A stretch of 64,000 nt of DNA from Streptomyces sp. CGMCC 4.7035 (GTDB taxonomy: Bacteria > Actinomycetota > Actinomycetes > Streptomycetales > Streptomycetaceae): assembly GCF_031583065.1 (NCBI RefSeq), contig NZ_CP134053.1, positions 7,233,001 through 7,297,000 on the forward strand, read 5' to 3'. Below the pieces are notes generated by a model. That model was not told where the DNA came from, ran no database searches, and saw only the letters and a program-made list of their open reading frames with translations. How positions within the stretch are numbered: position 1 is the stretch's first letter; every line of letters begins with the position of its first letter. A program made the position numbers and the translations under genes. This document shows, piece by piece, positions 8,390 through 17,563 of the stretch.

Positions 8390-8758
8390 CTACTCGGCCA
8401 AGGCCGCGTCCAGCGTGTCGTGGACGGTGAAGACGGCGTCCGCCCCGGTGATCTCGAAGACCCGGGCCACCACCGGCAGCATCCCCGCCAGATGGACTCC
8501 GCCGCCCGCGGCCTCGGCCTTCAGCCGGGCGCCGAGCAGTACGTTCAGCCCGGTGGAGTCGCAGAACTCCAGTCGTGAACAGTCCACGACCAGGCGCGCG
8601 AACCCCTTCTCGAGGCAGCCCTCAAGGGGTTCGCGCAATAGTTCGGCGGTGTGGTGATCCAACTCACCCGCCGGGGTCACGACGGCACTCGTGCCCTCTT
8701 GCCGCACCTCGACCAGAAGTCGGCCCGACTGTGCGCTGCCGACCGTCCCGCGGTCCAT
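8390..8758 (-). CDS. arsI: STAS-domain anti-anti-sigma factor (ArsI-like)
   Basis: 122 residues forming a single STAS domain. The phosphorylatable serine is in FCDSTGLN, the site used by SpoIIAA/RsbV proteins; in the dephosphorylated form these bind the anti-sigma kinase and release sigma. It lies between the PrsI-like gene downstream and the divergent SigI-like gene, completing a three-component partner switch. The 258-bp gap to prsI suggests that gene may also have its own promoter. The symbol is given by analogy to the S. coelicolor locus. Confidence 0.78.
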   Translation of the reverse strand: MDRGTVGSAQSGRLLVEVRQEGTSAVVTPAGELDHHTAELLREPLEGCLEKGFARLVVDCSRLEFCDSTGLNVLLGARLKAEAAGGGVHLAGMLPVVARVFEITGADAVFTVHDTLDAALAE

Positions 8759-9007
8759 GCCGTCTCTCTCCCGACCGTCGTCGCTGTTGATGGACGCCCT
8801 CGAACATTACGCCTTCCTCACACCCCAGAGCACCCGAACAACCCCGCGAAATTGGACATTTCACCACAGAACGCACTTGCGAGGGGCCCACGAAAGCGGG
8901 TAGGGCTATGAGAGACACCATTCGACACGGCCGGCTTTGGAGGCGCCGCACACCGCAGTGCACGTATTGGCATCGGCAGCCATATGCCGAGAACGATGGA
9001 GGACACC

Positions 9008-9913
9008 ATGTCACCCCGGCTCGACGCATCGCAGACCCAGAGGGCGACGTCGACACCCCCTCTGGAACGACCGGACCACGCCCCCACGGACGGCCTGGCC
9101 GACGACGGCCTCGCCGGACTTCCGGAGATCCCCCCTTACGACGAGGTGGGGCCGGTGGACGCACGGGCCCTGTCCAAGACACTCTTCGAACGACTGGCGT
9201 CGCTCGAAGAAGGCACGCATGAATTTTCGTACGTCCGCAACACACTGGTCGAACTCAATCTGGCACTCGTGAAGTTCGCCGCCTCCCGCTTCCGCTCGCG
9301 CAGCGAGCCCATGGAGGACATCATCCAGGTCGGCACGATCGGCCTGATCAAGGCGATCGACCGCTTCGAACTCAGCAGAGGCGTCGAGTTCCCCACCTTC
9401 GCGATGCCGACGATCGTCGGCGAGATCAAGCGCTTCTTCCGTGACACCTCGTGGTCCGTACGCGTCCCGCGCCGGCTGCAGGAACTCCGTCTCGATCTGG
9501 CGAAGGCCGGCGACGAGCTCGCCCAGCGGCTCGACCGGGCGCCGACGGTGGCCGAGCTGGCGGAGCGCCTGGGCATCTCGAACGAGGAAGTCGTCGAGGG
9601 CATGGCGGCGTCAAACGCCTATACGGCCAGCTCCCTCGACGCACAGCCCGAGGAGGACGAGTCCGAGGGAGCGCTGGCGGACCGCATCGGCTACGAGGAC
9701 CACGGACTCGAAGGCATCGAGTACGTCGAGTCGTTGAAGCCGCTGATCGCCGAACTCCCGCCGCGCGACCGGCAGATCCTCTCGTTGCGCTTCGTGGCCA
9801 ACATGACGCAGTCGGAGATAGGAGACGAGCTGGGCATCTCGCAGATGCATGTGTCACGGCTGCTGTCACGGACACTGGTGAGGCTACGGAAGGGGCTCAC
9901 GGTCGAGGAGTGA
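9008..9913 (+). CDS. sigI: Sigma-B/F/G-family RNA polymerase sigma factor (SigI-like)
   Basis: 301 residues. Region 2 contains LVKFAASRFRSRSEPMEDIIQVGTIGLIKAIDRFE and EFPTFAMPTIVGEIKRFFRD, region 3 includes PTVAELAERLGIS, and region 4 ends with the HTH around MTQSEIGDELGISQMHVSRLL. These are signatures of the stress/differentiation sigma-B family. ATG 9008 has a perfect GGAGGA 4 nt upstream; two in-frame ATGs further up (8984, 8996) lack one. Divergent STAS and RsbW-type genes argue for partner-switching control. Among S. coelicolor paralogues the neighbourhood fits SigI best. The stimulus is unknown; osmotic stress is typical of the family. Confidence 0.85.
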   Translation: MSPRLDASQTQRATSTPPLERPDHAPTDGLADDGLAGLPEIPPYDEVGPVDARALSKTLFERLASLEEGTHEFSYVRNTLVELNLALVKFAASRFRSRSEPMEDIIQVGTIGLIKAIDRFELSRGVEFPTFAMPTIVGEIKRFFRDTSWSVRVPRRLQELRLDLAKAGDELAQRLDRAPTVAELAERLGISNEEVVEGMAASNAYTASSLDAQPEEDESEGALADRIGYEDHGLEGIEYVESLKPLIAELPPRDRQILSLRFVANMTQSEIGDELGISQMHVSRLLSRTLVRLRKGLTVEE

Positions 9914-9970
9914 CGGCCGAGGGCCCGAAACAGGTCACCGCTCGCCCGGCGCCCGCCCGGACATTCCGGT

Positions 9971-10196
9971 CGGGTGCCGGGCGAGTCGACTGCGGACGGA
10001 TGTACGGACACAACTCGATCCGGCGCGGGGCGAGTCGCCTGCGGATCTGCGGGCGCAACTCGGCCAGGCGTCAGGCGAGTCGCCTGCGGATCTGCGCGCG
10101 CAACTCGGCCAGGCGTCAGGCGAATTGACTGCTGATCTGCGGGCGCAACTCGGCCGGACGCCGGGCAAGTCGTGTTCGGACGTACGGACACCGGTC
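9971..10196. repeat. 45-bp tandem repeat (about 4-5 copies)
   Basis: Three near-identical 45-bp units at 10021-10065, 10066-10110 and 10111-10155 share CTGCGGATCTGCG and GCGCAACTCGGCC. A diverged longer unit precedes them from 9971 and a partial unit follows to ~10196. The period is a multiple of three, so all frames look like 15-residue repeats, but no frame has a credible start with Streptomyces coding bias. It fills the 460-bp gap between the sigma gene and the next gene. Confidence 0.85.
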
Positions 10197-10373
10197 TCTC
10201 AGGCCCTTCACAGGCGCCTCCTGAAACACCCACGGTCCGCACCTCAGTTACCCTGGGAAACCCCTTTTCCCACAGGCCCCCTTGCATCACTATGGTCACC
10301 CCCATACCGGCCGGTAGGTCCCAGTCTCGGGCCTGCCCACCGGGCAGGAGCAGGGGTGCAGGGAGGCAGGGGG

Positions 10374-11921
10374 ATGGCTCGCGCCGAGCGGGACGACGAC
10401 GACGTCGAGGCCGGAAGCGGTGTGCACAGTACGGTGTCCGACGCCCGGCTGACCGAACTGCTGCGCACCGACACCCCGACCGCGTATCCGGCCCTGCGTG
10501 AGCTGCGCACGCGTCACCGCCCCGCGGTCCTCGCGTACGCCCGTCTGTGCACGGTCGACGAGCACGCGGCCCGGCAACTGACCGCGCAGGCGTTCGCACT
10601 CGCGGCCCGCGACACCGCCCGCGGCCAGGACCCGCGGGGGCCCTGGCGCCATCAACTCCTGTTGCTGGCGGGCCGGGTGACGGCCTCCTGGGCCACGGAC
10701 GGGCGCGCCTCCCGGCTCGATCCGGGCCTGCTCACGCACCTGCGCGCGGCCGGGCCGGAGGGTTCCCTCCCGCCGATGCTCGCCGCGCTCCAGACGCTCC
10801 CCCTCCGCCTCCAGGGCCTGGTCTGGTACGGCGTCGTCGAGCTGGAACCGACCGAGCGCACGGCTGTCCTGCTCGGCCTGTCCCCGCAGGACGTGGCGTA
10901 CGGCATCGAACCGGCGTTCCAGGCGCTGCGCCAGTCCCTGCTGAAGACCCGGCTCGCCGCCTCCGGCAATCCGCGCTGCCAGGACTTCCGGCGGCTGATC
11001 GAGGAGTCGGTGCGCCCCGACAACCCGCGCTACAGCGCCGATCTGCACGCCCACATGGCGCACTGCGGGTACTGCGCCACCGCGTACGAGGAGCTGTCAC
11101 AGCTGCGCGACGCCCCGCGCACGGCGCTGGCGGAGGGCCTGCTCCCCTGGGGCGGCACGGCGTACGTCATGGGCGACGCGGACGAGCAGAACACGGCAGG
11201 GGCCGACCGGCTCCTGGGCTGGTGGCCTTCGCGGCGCCTCGCGCTGACCTCGGTGGCCCTCGGCGTGGCGCTGGCCCCCTTGCTGGTCTACCTCCTGGCC
11301 TCGGGCGGCTCGCAGCCGGCGCGGGTCGCGAGCACCGTGCGCACGCCGACTCCGCTGCCCGCGGTGACGGTGACGATCTCGCTGACGCCGTCGCCCTCCC
11401 CGACACCGACGGCGAAGTCACCGAGCCCGAGCCCGACTCCGACGCCGACTCCGAAACCCTCGAAGACGACCCGCCCGGCCTCCCCGAAGCCGAAGCCTCC
11501 CGCGGCGCACCCGCCGAACAGCACGTACGCCCAGGTGGTGAACGTCGCCTCGGGCCTGTGCCTGGACATCCGCGACGGTGTCATGGACCTGGGCACGGAC
11601 GTCATCACGGCGCCCTGCACCTCGTCCCGTACGCAGTTCTGGCGCGTCGGCTCCTCGCGCGGTGTCCTCCAGTCGTACGCCGACCCCGGCTTCTGCCTGG
11701 ACAGCCGGGGCTCGACGGACCGGGGCGTCGGCATCTGGGAGTGCTCCTCGGTCTACGGCTCCAACGGCCGCAACCTGCGCTTCACGGTCGACTCCCGGGG
11801 TGTGATCCGCCCGGAGATCGCCCCGGACCACGCGGTGACACCGTACGGCGGCGACACGCTGTTCCTGCTGCCGGACCAGGGGAGCGACGACCAGCGGTGG
11901 CGGGCGGGGCGGGCCGCATGA
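10374..11921 (+). CDS. Sigma-like / zinc-binding anti-sigma-like / transmembrane / ricin-lectin fusion protein
   Basis: 515 residues. Residues ~35-110 and ~135-192 resemble sigma-70 regions 2 and 4 of ECF proteins. Residues 202-241 contain H227-x3-C231-x2-C234, the ZAS zinc motif of anti-sigma factors. One transmembrane helix lies at ~288-310. A Pro/Thr/Ser/Lys-rich wall-spanning stretch (~322-382) and a ricin-type beta-trefoil lectin domain (~384-512, with CLDIRDG and FCLDSRGS repeats) follow. It therefore looks like a membrane-tethered sigma/anti-sigma-like module with an extracellular carbohydrate-binding sensor; whether the sigma part binds RNA polymerase is unknown. ATG 10374 has GGGAGG 7 nt upstream. 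It stands alone after the tandem repeat. Confidence 0.75.
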   Translation: MARAERDDDDVEAGSGVHSTVSDARLTELLRTDTPTAYPALRELRTRHRPAVLAYARLCTVDEHAARQLTAQAFALAARDTARGQDPRGPWRHQLLLLAGRVTASWATDGRASRLDPGLLTHLRAAGPEGSLPPMLAALQTLPLRLQGLVWYGVVELEPTERTAVLLGLSPQDVAYGIEPAFQALRQSLLKTRLAASGNPRCQDFRRLIEESVRPDNPRYSADLHAHMAHCGYCATAYEELSQLRDAPRTALAEGLLPWGGTAYVMGDADEQNTAGADRLLGWWPSRRLALTSVALGVALAPLLVYLLASGGSQPARVASTVRTPTPLPAVTVTISLTPSPSPTPTAKSPSPSPTPTPTPKPSKTTRPASPKPKPPAAHPPNSTYAQVVNVASGLCLDIRDGVMDLGTDVITAPCTSSRTQFWRVGSSRGVLQSYADPGFCLDSRGSTDRGVGIWECSSVYGSNGRNLRFTVDSRGVIRPEIAPDHAVTPYGGDTLFLLPDQGSDDQRWRAGRAA

Positions 11922-11953
11922 CATCACAGGCCCCGGCCCCGCCTGTCACCTGT

Positions 11954-11971
11954 CGCCTTCATCCGAAGGCG
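11954..11971. terminator. Small terminator hairpin between convergent genes
   Basis: CGCCTTC and GAAGGCG pair around ATCC in the 57-bp gap between the convergent fusion-protein gene and the LamG-protein gene. Confidence 0.6.
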
Positions 11972-11978
11972 TGAACCG

Positions 11979-13457
11979 TCATACGATCCGCGCCGCCGCG
12001 ATCGGCCGGTCCGCGACCGTGTACGTCTTCGCCGAACCGGTGTTGACGCTCCACCGGTAGCGGGAGAACTCGCCGGTGCTGTCGGAGGCGTAGAACATCA
12101 TGTGGCCGATGCCCACACCCTGGTAGCTCTCGCCGTCCACATTGCTGACCATGCGGGTGTCGGGGTACTGGGGATAGCTGGAGAGCCCGTACACGCCGTG
12201 CGGGTCGGAGGTGCAGTCGACGACCTCGATGGCGTACTGCGTCTCCCCGCTGAAGGTCATGGACCCGGTGAAGACACCCTTGACCTCACGGACCATCACG
12301 ATGTGGCCGGTGTTCGCCGAGTCGGTGCCGTTGTAGTCCACCGCGATCAGATCGCCCGGCTGGAGGTCGGTGACCTTGCGGATCCTCTTGAAGCGCGGGC
12401 CGGCCGTGCCGTCCGTGAACGCCTTCCGGTAGTCGGCGGCCTCCGGGATCCGGTCCTGGAAGTACTGGGTGAAGTAGTCGTCCGTCGCCCAGCCGTAAGT
12501 GTGCTTCAGCACCCACGTCTGGAACGACGAGCAGCGGGCGCGCGCGATCCAGCTCGTCAGGTCGTCGGGCGTGCCCCACACCACCGACGACGCGGAGCCG
12601 ACCAGGTAGACGTTGTTCTCGCGGGCCGTCTTGCCGCTGATGACGGCTGCCTCCGCGGCGGTCAGGGCGCGGTTGTAGGCCCGGACGTCGTCCACCTGGC
12701 CCTTCCACCGGTTCACCGGTGCGCCGTCCCACTTGGCCCGGCCTATGTTGAAGCCCTGCGTCGCGGCCCAGGACAGTGTCGTGGCCGCGCTGCCCTCCAG
12801 CCGGCCGTTGACGTACAGGAGGACCTGCGTGCCGTCCCACACGCCGGTCAGGTGCGTCCACACGCCCAGCGCGGCGGGGGTCGTGGCGAACGCCGACACC
12901 TTGGTGCTCTGGTCCTCGCTGCGCACCTTGAACGCCCACGCCCGGGCCGTGTCGTCGTACTGCAGCAGGAAGCGGCTGGCCTGGGAGCCGTCCTGGCTCA
13001 CCGCGGTGTACATGTTGGCCAGGTCGGCGGGGCTGGTGGCGTCGTTCGAGAGGCGCACCCATGCCGAGACCGTGAACGGCGCCGTGGTGTCCAGGACGGA
13101 ACTCGTGGCCGCGTACGCCCCCGACGTGCCGTCGAAGCTCAGCTCACCGCCGGCCCGCAGCGTCGACCAGGTCGCGCCGGCGCCCAGGGTGACGGGCCGT
13201 TCGTAGCCGGACCGGTCGGTGGCCTTGCCGTCCAGCGGCCAGTGTCCCACCAGGCCGCCCGGCAGGTAGCCGGCCGCCAGCAGCCGCTGGTACTGCACCA
13301 TCCGCTCGGCCTCCGCGAGGTGCGGCACGGAAACCGGTGTGAACGGCGTGTCCAGCGGTGCGGCCGCCGCCGCGACTCCCGTTCCCTGCACCACGCCCGC
13401 CAGTGTGCCGACACCCACGAGTGCGGCCCCGCTCAACAGCCCGCGTCTGCTGACCAT
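11979..13457 (-). CDS. Tat-exported LamG-domain protein with C-terminal cysteine-peptidase-like domain
   Basis: 492 residues. VSRRGLLSG plus a hydrophobic stretch form a Tat signal peptide. Residues ~65-265 form a LamG/concanavalin-like jelly roll (HWPLDG, FTVSAWVRL, WTHLTGVWDG, VNGRLEG, GQVDDVRAYNRAL). The C-terminal ~200 residues contain C309 in RCSSFQTW and H385 in NTGHIVMV preceded by PGDLIAV, a pattern like CHAP/NlpC-P60 or papain-type amidases. I infer an extracellular glycan-binding hydrolase, but the catalytic assignment is tentative. ATG 13457 follows GGGGAGG with 8-nt spacing. It appears monocistronic. Confidence 0.65.
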   Translation of the reverse strand: MVSRRGLLSGAALVGVGTLAGVVQGTGVAAAAAPLDTPFTPVSVPHLAEAERMVQYQRLLAAGYLPGGLVGHWPLDGKATDRSGYERPVTLGAGATWSTLRAGGELSFDGTSGAYAATSSVLDTTAPFTVSAWVRLSNDATSPADLANMYTAVSQDGSQASRFLLQYDDTARAWAFKVRSEDQSTKVSAFATTPAALGVWTHLTGVWDGTQVLLYVNGRLEGSAATTLSWAATQGFNIGRAKWDGAPVNRWKGQVDDVRAYNRALTAAEAAVISGKTARENNVYLVGSASSVVWGTPDDLTSWIARARCSSFQTWVLKHTYGWATDDYFTQYFQDRIPEAADYRKAFTDGTAGPRFKRIRKVTDLQPGDLIAVDYNGTDSANTGHIVMVREVKGVFTGSMTFSGETQYAIEVVDCTSDPHGVYGLSSYPQYPDTRMVSNVDGESYQGVGIGHMMFYASDSTGEFSRYRWSVNTGSAKTYTVADRPIAAARIV

Positions 13458-13614
13458 TCCCCGTTCCTCCCCTGAACTGTCGGCGCTTGGAAGGGCCGAC
13501 GCCGATGATCAAGGGAGTCTAACCAGATGGCCGAACACTTGAGCGGGGCATGACGTATGACACACGCGGGCCCGCGGGACCTCGCCTCAGACCTCGGGAC
13601 CGCGGGGCCGCGCC

Positions 13615-14787
13615 TCAGACCTCGCGCACGCCCCGCCGCCACACCTCGGCCACCAGCGGTACGCCCGGGCGGTACGCCAGATGGACGTGGCTCGGGGCGT
13701 CGAGGATCGCCAGGTCCGCACGCGCGCCCGGGGTGAGGCGGCCGATGTCCGTGCGGCGCAGGGCCTCGGCTCCTCCCGCCGTGGCCGACCACACCGCCTC
13801 GTCCGGGGTCATCCCCATGTCCCGTACCGCCAGCGCGATACAGAAGGGGACCGAGGACGTGAAGGACGAGCCCGGGTTGCAGTCCGTGGACAGGGCGACC
13901 GTGACACCCGCGTCGAGAAGGCGGCGGGCGTCGGGCCACTCGGCGCGGGTCGAGAACTCGGCGCCGGGCAGGAGCGTGGCGACCGTGCGGCCGCTCGCGA
14001 GCGCGTCCACGTCGGCGTCCGTCAGGTGCGTGCAGTGGTCGGCGCTGGCCGCGTCGAGCTCGACGGCGAGCTGCACGCCCGGGCCGTACGACAGCTGGTT
14101 CGCGTGGATGCGCGGGTGCAGGCCCTTCCGCTTGCCCGCGGTGAGGATCGCACGGGCCTGGTCGCCGTCGAAGGCGCCCTTCTCGCAGAAGACGTCGATC
14201 CAGCGGGCGTGGGGCGCGCAGGCGTCGAGCATCTCGCCGGTGACCAGGGCCACGTACGCGGCAGGGTCGTCGGCGTAGTCGGGGGACACGATGTGCGCGC
14301 CGAGGTAGGTGACCTCGTCCGTGTGCGCGGAGGCGATGCACAGGGCGCGGGCCTCGTCCTCGACGGTGAGGCCGTAGCCGGACTTCGTCTCGAAGGTGGT
14401 GGTGCCCTGGCGGAGGGCCTCGGCGAGGTAACGGGTGAGGTTGGCCTCCAGCTCCGCGTCGGTCGCGGCCCGCGTGGCGGCGACCGTCGTGCGGATGCCG
14501 CCCGCCGAGTAGCCGCGGCCCGACATACGGGCGTTGAACTCCTGCGTGCGGTCGCCCGCGAAGACCAGGTGCGAGTGGGAGTCCACGAAGCCCGGGATCA
14601 CCGCCCGGCCGCCGGCGTCGACCCGATTGTCAGTGGCGGGTGCTTTGCTTGACTCACCGATCCACGCGACGCGGTCGCCGTCGATGACGACGGCCGCGTC
14701 CTGGATCAGACCGAGTGGGGAGGCGTCACCGAGGGAGGGATCGTTGGTGACCAGGCTGGCGATGTTGGTGATGACCGTGCTGCTCAT
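13615..14787 (-). CDS. hutI: Imidazolonepropionase (HutI)
   Basis: 390 residues, amidohydrolase superfamily; hydrolyses imidazolone-5-propionate to N-formimidoyl-L-glutamate in histidine degradation. The metal-binding HxH is in [13 protein letters not shown], with later metal or active-site residues in HANQ, DHCTHL and STDCNPGSS. The length is slightly short of 400, normal for the family. ATG 14787 has GAGGAA just upstream. It is last in the hut operon, 89 bp after hutF, unlike the upstream genes which overlap by 4 nt. Confidence 0.93.
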   Translation of the reverse strand: MSSTVITNIASLVTNDPSLGDASPLGLIQDAAVVIDGDRVAWIGESSKAPATDNRVDAGGRAVIPGFVDSHSHLVFAGDRTQEFNARMSGRGYSAGGIRTTVAATRAATDAELEANLTRYLAEALRQGTTTFETKSGYGLTVEDEARALCIASAHTDEVTYLGAHIVSPDYADDPAAYVALVTGEMLDACAPHARWIDVFCEKGAFDGDQARAILTAGKRKGLHPRIHANQLSYGPGVQLAVELDAASADHCTHLTDADVDALASGRTVATLLPGAEFSTRAEWPDARRLLDAGVTVALSTDCNPGSSFTSSVPFCIALAVRDMGMTPDEAVWSATAGGAEALRRTDIGRLTPGARADLAILDAPSHVHLAYRPGVPLVAEVWRRGVREV

Positions 14788-14876
14788 GGGTTCCTCGTGG
14801 GTGGCCGGACTGGGAATGGCCGGGCGGGGCGGGCGAGGCGTGGGCGGGCGGGGCGTGGGCGGGCCGGCGTCGGGCG

Positions 14877-16211
14877 TCAGGCGCGCAGGGCTTCCACGGC
14901 GTCCGCCAGCGCCCGCGCCACATCCGGTACGAGGGTGTGCGCCCCGTCGCGTACGACATGGCGACCGCCCACGACCGTATGGCGTACGTCCGCTGCCGTC
15001 GCGGCGAATACGGCCGTCTCGGCGCCGAGCCGCGGCAGCGGCCCCGCGGTCCTGACCGAGTCGAGCGCGATCGTCGTGAAGTCGGCGAGCGCGCCGGGCT
15101 CCAGGACGCCCGCGTCCTGCCAGCCGAGGGCGGCGTGCCCGTCGGCGGAGGCCGCGCGCAGCAGGGCCGCAGCCGTCCAGTGGCCGCGGGTGCGGGTGCG
15201 CAGCCGCTCGTTCAGCTCCATCGCGCGCGCCTCTTCGAGCAGGTCGACGACGGCATGGCTGTCGGAGCCCAGGGACAGCGGGGAGCCGGCCGCCTGAAGG
15301 GCCACGGCCGGGCCGATGCCGTCGGCGAGGTCCCGCTCGGTGGTCGGGCACATGCAGGTGCCCGTGGACGTGGAGCCGATCAGCCGGATGTCCTCGACCG
15401 TGAGGTGCGTGTTGTGGACACCGGTGGTGCGCGGCCCGAGGACGCCGTGGTCGGCGAGGAGCTGCGTGGGGGTGCGGCCGTGGGCCTCCAGGCAGGCGTC
15501 GTTCTCCGCCGTCTGCTCGGACAGGTGCACATGGAGCGGGGCCCGCCGCTCCTCCGCCCAGCGCGCCACCGTCGTCAACTGCTCCGCGGGCACGGCCCGT
15601 ACGGAGTGGACGGCCGCACCGATCCGCGCGTGATCCCGTTCCTTGAGAACTGAACAGCGTTCGGCCCAGGCCTCCGCGGTGCCGTCGGAGAAGCGGAGCT
15701 GGTGGGTGTTGGGCGGCTGCCCGAAGCCGGCGGAGAGATAGGCGGTGTCGAGGAGGGTGATACGGATACCGGCCTCGGCGGCGGCGTCGATGAGGGCCTC
15801 GCCCATGGCGTTGGGGTCGGCGTAGCGGGTGCCGCCCGGTGCGTGGTGCACGTAGTGGAACTCGCCGACGGCGGTGACACCGGCCAGCGCCATCTCCGCG
15901 TACACGGCGCGGGCGAGCGCGTGGTACGTCTCGGGGGTCAGCCGGTCGGCGAACGAGTACATGACCTCGCGCCAGGTCCAGAAGGTGCCGGAGCCGACCT
16001 GGACCGTACCGCGCAGGGCTCGGTGGAAGGCGTGCGAGTGGGCGTTGGCCAGACCCGGGAGCGTGAGTCCGCGGAGGATCTCGGCGCCGGGGGGCGGGGT
16101 GTCGACGCCGGTGCGGACGGCGGTGATACGGCCGTCCGTCACCTCAAGGGCGACGCCCGGCTCGACGACGGGGTCGAGCCAGGCGTGCTCCAGCCAGTAC
16201 GTCTGCGTCAC
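14877..16211 (-). CDS. hutF: Formimidoylglutamate deiminase (HutF)
   Basis: 444 residues, amidohydrolase superfamily. It converts N-formimidoyl-L-glutamate to N-formyl-L-glutamate and ammonia, defining the five-step histidine route. Visible motifs are [13 protein letters not shown] (metal HxH), LHVHLSEQ and [11 protein letters not shown] (metal Asp). GTG 16211 overlaps the stop of the M20 amidohydrolase gene as GTGA, so the two are translationally coupled. Because HutF yields formylglutamate, a deformylase is required downstream; see the neighbouring amidohydrolase. Confidence 0.92.
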   Translation of the reverse strand: MTQTYWLEHAWLDPVVEPGVALEVTDGRITAVRTGVDTPPPGAEILRGLTLPGLANAHSHAFHRALRGTVQVGSGTFWTWREVMYSFADRLTPETYHALARAVYAEMALAGVTAVGEFHYVHHAPGGTRYADPNAMGEALIDAAAEAGIRITLLDTAYLSAGFGQPPNTHQLRFSDGTAEAWAERCSVLKERDHARIGAAVHSVRAVPAEQLTTVARWAEERRAPLHVHLSEQTAENDACLEAHGRTPTQLLADHGVLGPRTTGVHNTHLTVEDIRLIGSTSTGTCMCPTTERDLADGIGPAVALQAAGSPLSLGSDSHAVVDLLEEARAMELNERLRTRTRGHWTAAALLRAASADGHAALGWQDAGVLEPGALADFTTIALDSVRTAGPLPRLGAETAVFAATAADVRHTVVGGRHVVRDGAHTLVPDVARALADAVEALRA

Positions 16212-17563
16212 CTGCGGACCAGCCCTTCCAGTACGTCGGCGAGTGCGGTCACCCCGGCCAGGCAGTCGTCCTCGGCGGCGTACTCGGCCGGGGAGTGCGA
16301 GACGCCCGTGGGGTTGCGCACGAACAGCATGGCGGTCGGGATGCTGCCGGAGAGGATTCCGGCGTCGTGTCCGGCACCGGTACCCAGAACGGGCACGGTC
16401 AGCCCCGGGTCCTTGTCCTTGCCGAGGATGCGGGCGAGTTCGTCGCGCAGGGCGTGGTCGAACTCCACGACGGGCGTGAACGACTCACGGACGACGTCGA
16501 GTTCGACGCCGTGCGCGTCCGCGTACTCCCGGGCCGCCCTCTCGATGCCGCTGACGACGGTGTCGAGGCTGCCCTGGTCGGCGGCGCGCGAGTCGAGCCA
16601 GCCGCGGACGAGGGAGGGGATGGCGTTGACGCCGTTGGGCTCGACGGCGATCTTGCCGAAGGTGGCGACGGCACCGGCGAGTTCGGCCTCACGGCGGGCG
16701 GCGAGGACGGTCTCGGCGTACGACAGCATGGGGTCACGGCGGTCGACGAGCCGTGTCGTCCCCGCGTGGTTGGCCTCGCCCCGGAAGTCGAACCGCCACC
16801 GCCCGTGCGGCCAGATGGCGCTGGCGACGCCCACGCGATCGCCGCTGAGGTCGAGGGCCCGCCCCTGCTCGACGTGCAGTTCGACGAAGGCACCGATACG
16901 GCCGAGCCGCTCGGGGTCGGGTCCGATGGCGTCGGGGTCGTACCCGGCCGCCTCCATGGCCCGCGGCAGGGTGATGCCGTCGCCGTCGGTCAGCCGGTGC
17001 GCCTGCTCGACGGTGAGCTGCCCTGCGGTCAGCCGCGACCCGACGCAGGCGAGGCCGAACCGGGCGCCCTCCTCGTCCCCGAAGTTGACGAGGGCGAAGG
17101 GCTTGCCGAACTCGACACCACGCGCCCGCAGCTCATCGAAGGCTGCGAAGGAGGACACGACCCCGAGAGGCCCGTCGTAGGCACCGCCGTCGGGGACGGA
17201 GTCGAGATGGGACCCGGTGACGACGGCGTCCCCGGCGGCGGGATCCCCGAGCCAGGCCCACTGGTTCCCGTTCCGGTCGACCTCGTACGTCAGCCCCCGT
17301 GCCCGGGCCTGATCCTCGAACCAGGCCCGGCACTCGGCATCGGCGGACGTCCAGGCGAAGCGCCGGTAACCACCGGAGTCGGGGTGGCGCCCGATGGGCA
17401 GCAACTCGCGCCACATCTCATGGAAGGAGCGGCCGGCAGGCTGTGGGACATCGCCAGGCTGTGGAGCTTGGGGCAGGGTGGGCACAGCCGAACCCGCAGC
17501 CGGCGACGAAGCCCCAGCCCCGGCCGAAGCGCTGCCGCCCACCTCACCGCGCGGAGCGCTCAC
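16208..17563 (-). CDS. M20-family amidohydrolase (allantoate/N-carbamoyl-amino-acid amidohydrolase type)
   Basis: 451 residues. The first ~42 are low complexity (Gly/Ala/Ser/Pro); the enzyme starts near SFHEMWREL. Metal-site motifs of this M20 branch are visible: [36 protein letters not shown], and C-terminal GTGAGHDAG and SHSPAEYA. The family hydrolyses allantoate, ureidoglycolate or N-carbamoyl/N-formyl amino acids. Its place between hutU and hutF with 4-nt overlaps on both sides argues for a histidine-pathway role, most simply removal of formate from N-formyl-L-glutamate in place of HutG. GTG 17563 overlaps the hutU stop; a later internal start cannot be excluded. Confidence 0.82.
   Translation of the reverse strand: MSAPRGEVGGSASAGAGASSPAAGSAVPTLPQAPQPGDVPQPAGRSFHEMWRELLPIGRHPDSGGYRRFAWTSADAECRAWFEDQARARGLTYEVDRNGNQWAWLGDPAAGDAVVTGSHLDSVPDGGAYDGPLGVVSSFAAFDELRARGVEFGKPFALVNFGDEEGARFGLACVGSRLTAGQLTVEQAHRLTDGDGITLPRAMEAAGYDPDAIGPDPERLGRIGAFVELHVEQGRALDLSGDRVGVASAIWPHGRWRFDFRGEANHAGTTRLVDRRDPMLSYAETVLAARREAELAGAVATFGKIAVEPNGVNAIPSLVRGWLDSRAADQGSLDTVVSGIERAAREYADAHGVELDVVRESFTPVVEFDHALRDELARILGKDKDPGLTVPVLGTGAGHDAGILSGSIPTAMLFVRNPTGVSHSPAEYAAEDDCLAGVTALADVLEGLVRR

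Noticed and set aside
9935..10168. Minus-strand ORF of 15-residue repeats (SCARRSAGDSPDAWP-like)
   Set aside because: Produced by a 45-bp DNA repeat whose period is divisible by three; all frames give repeats, and there is no start signal or third-position bias.
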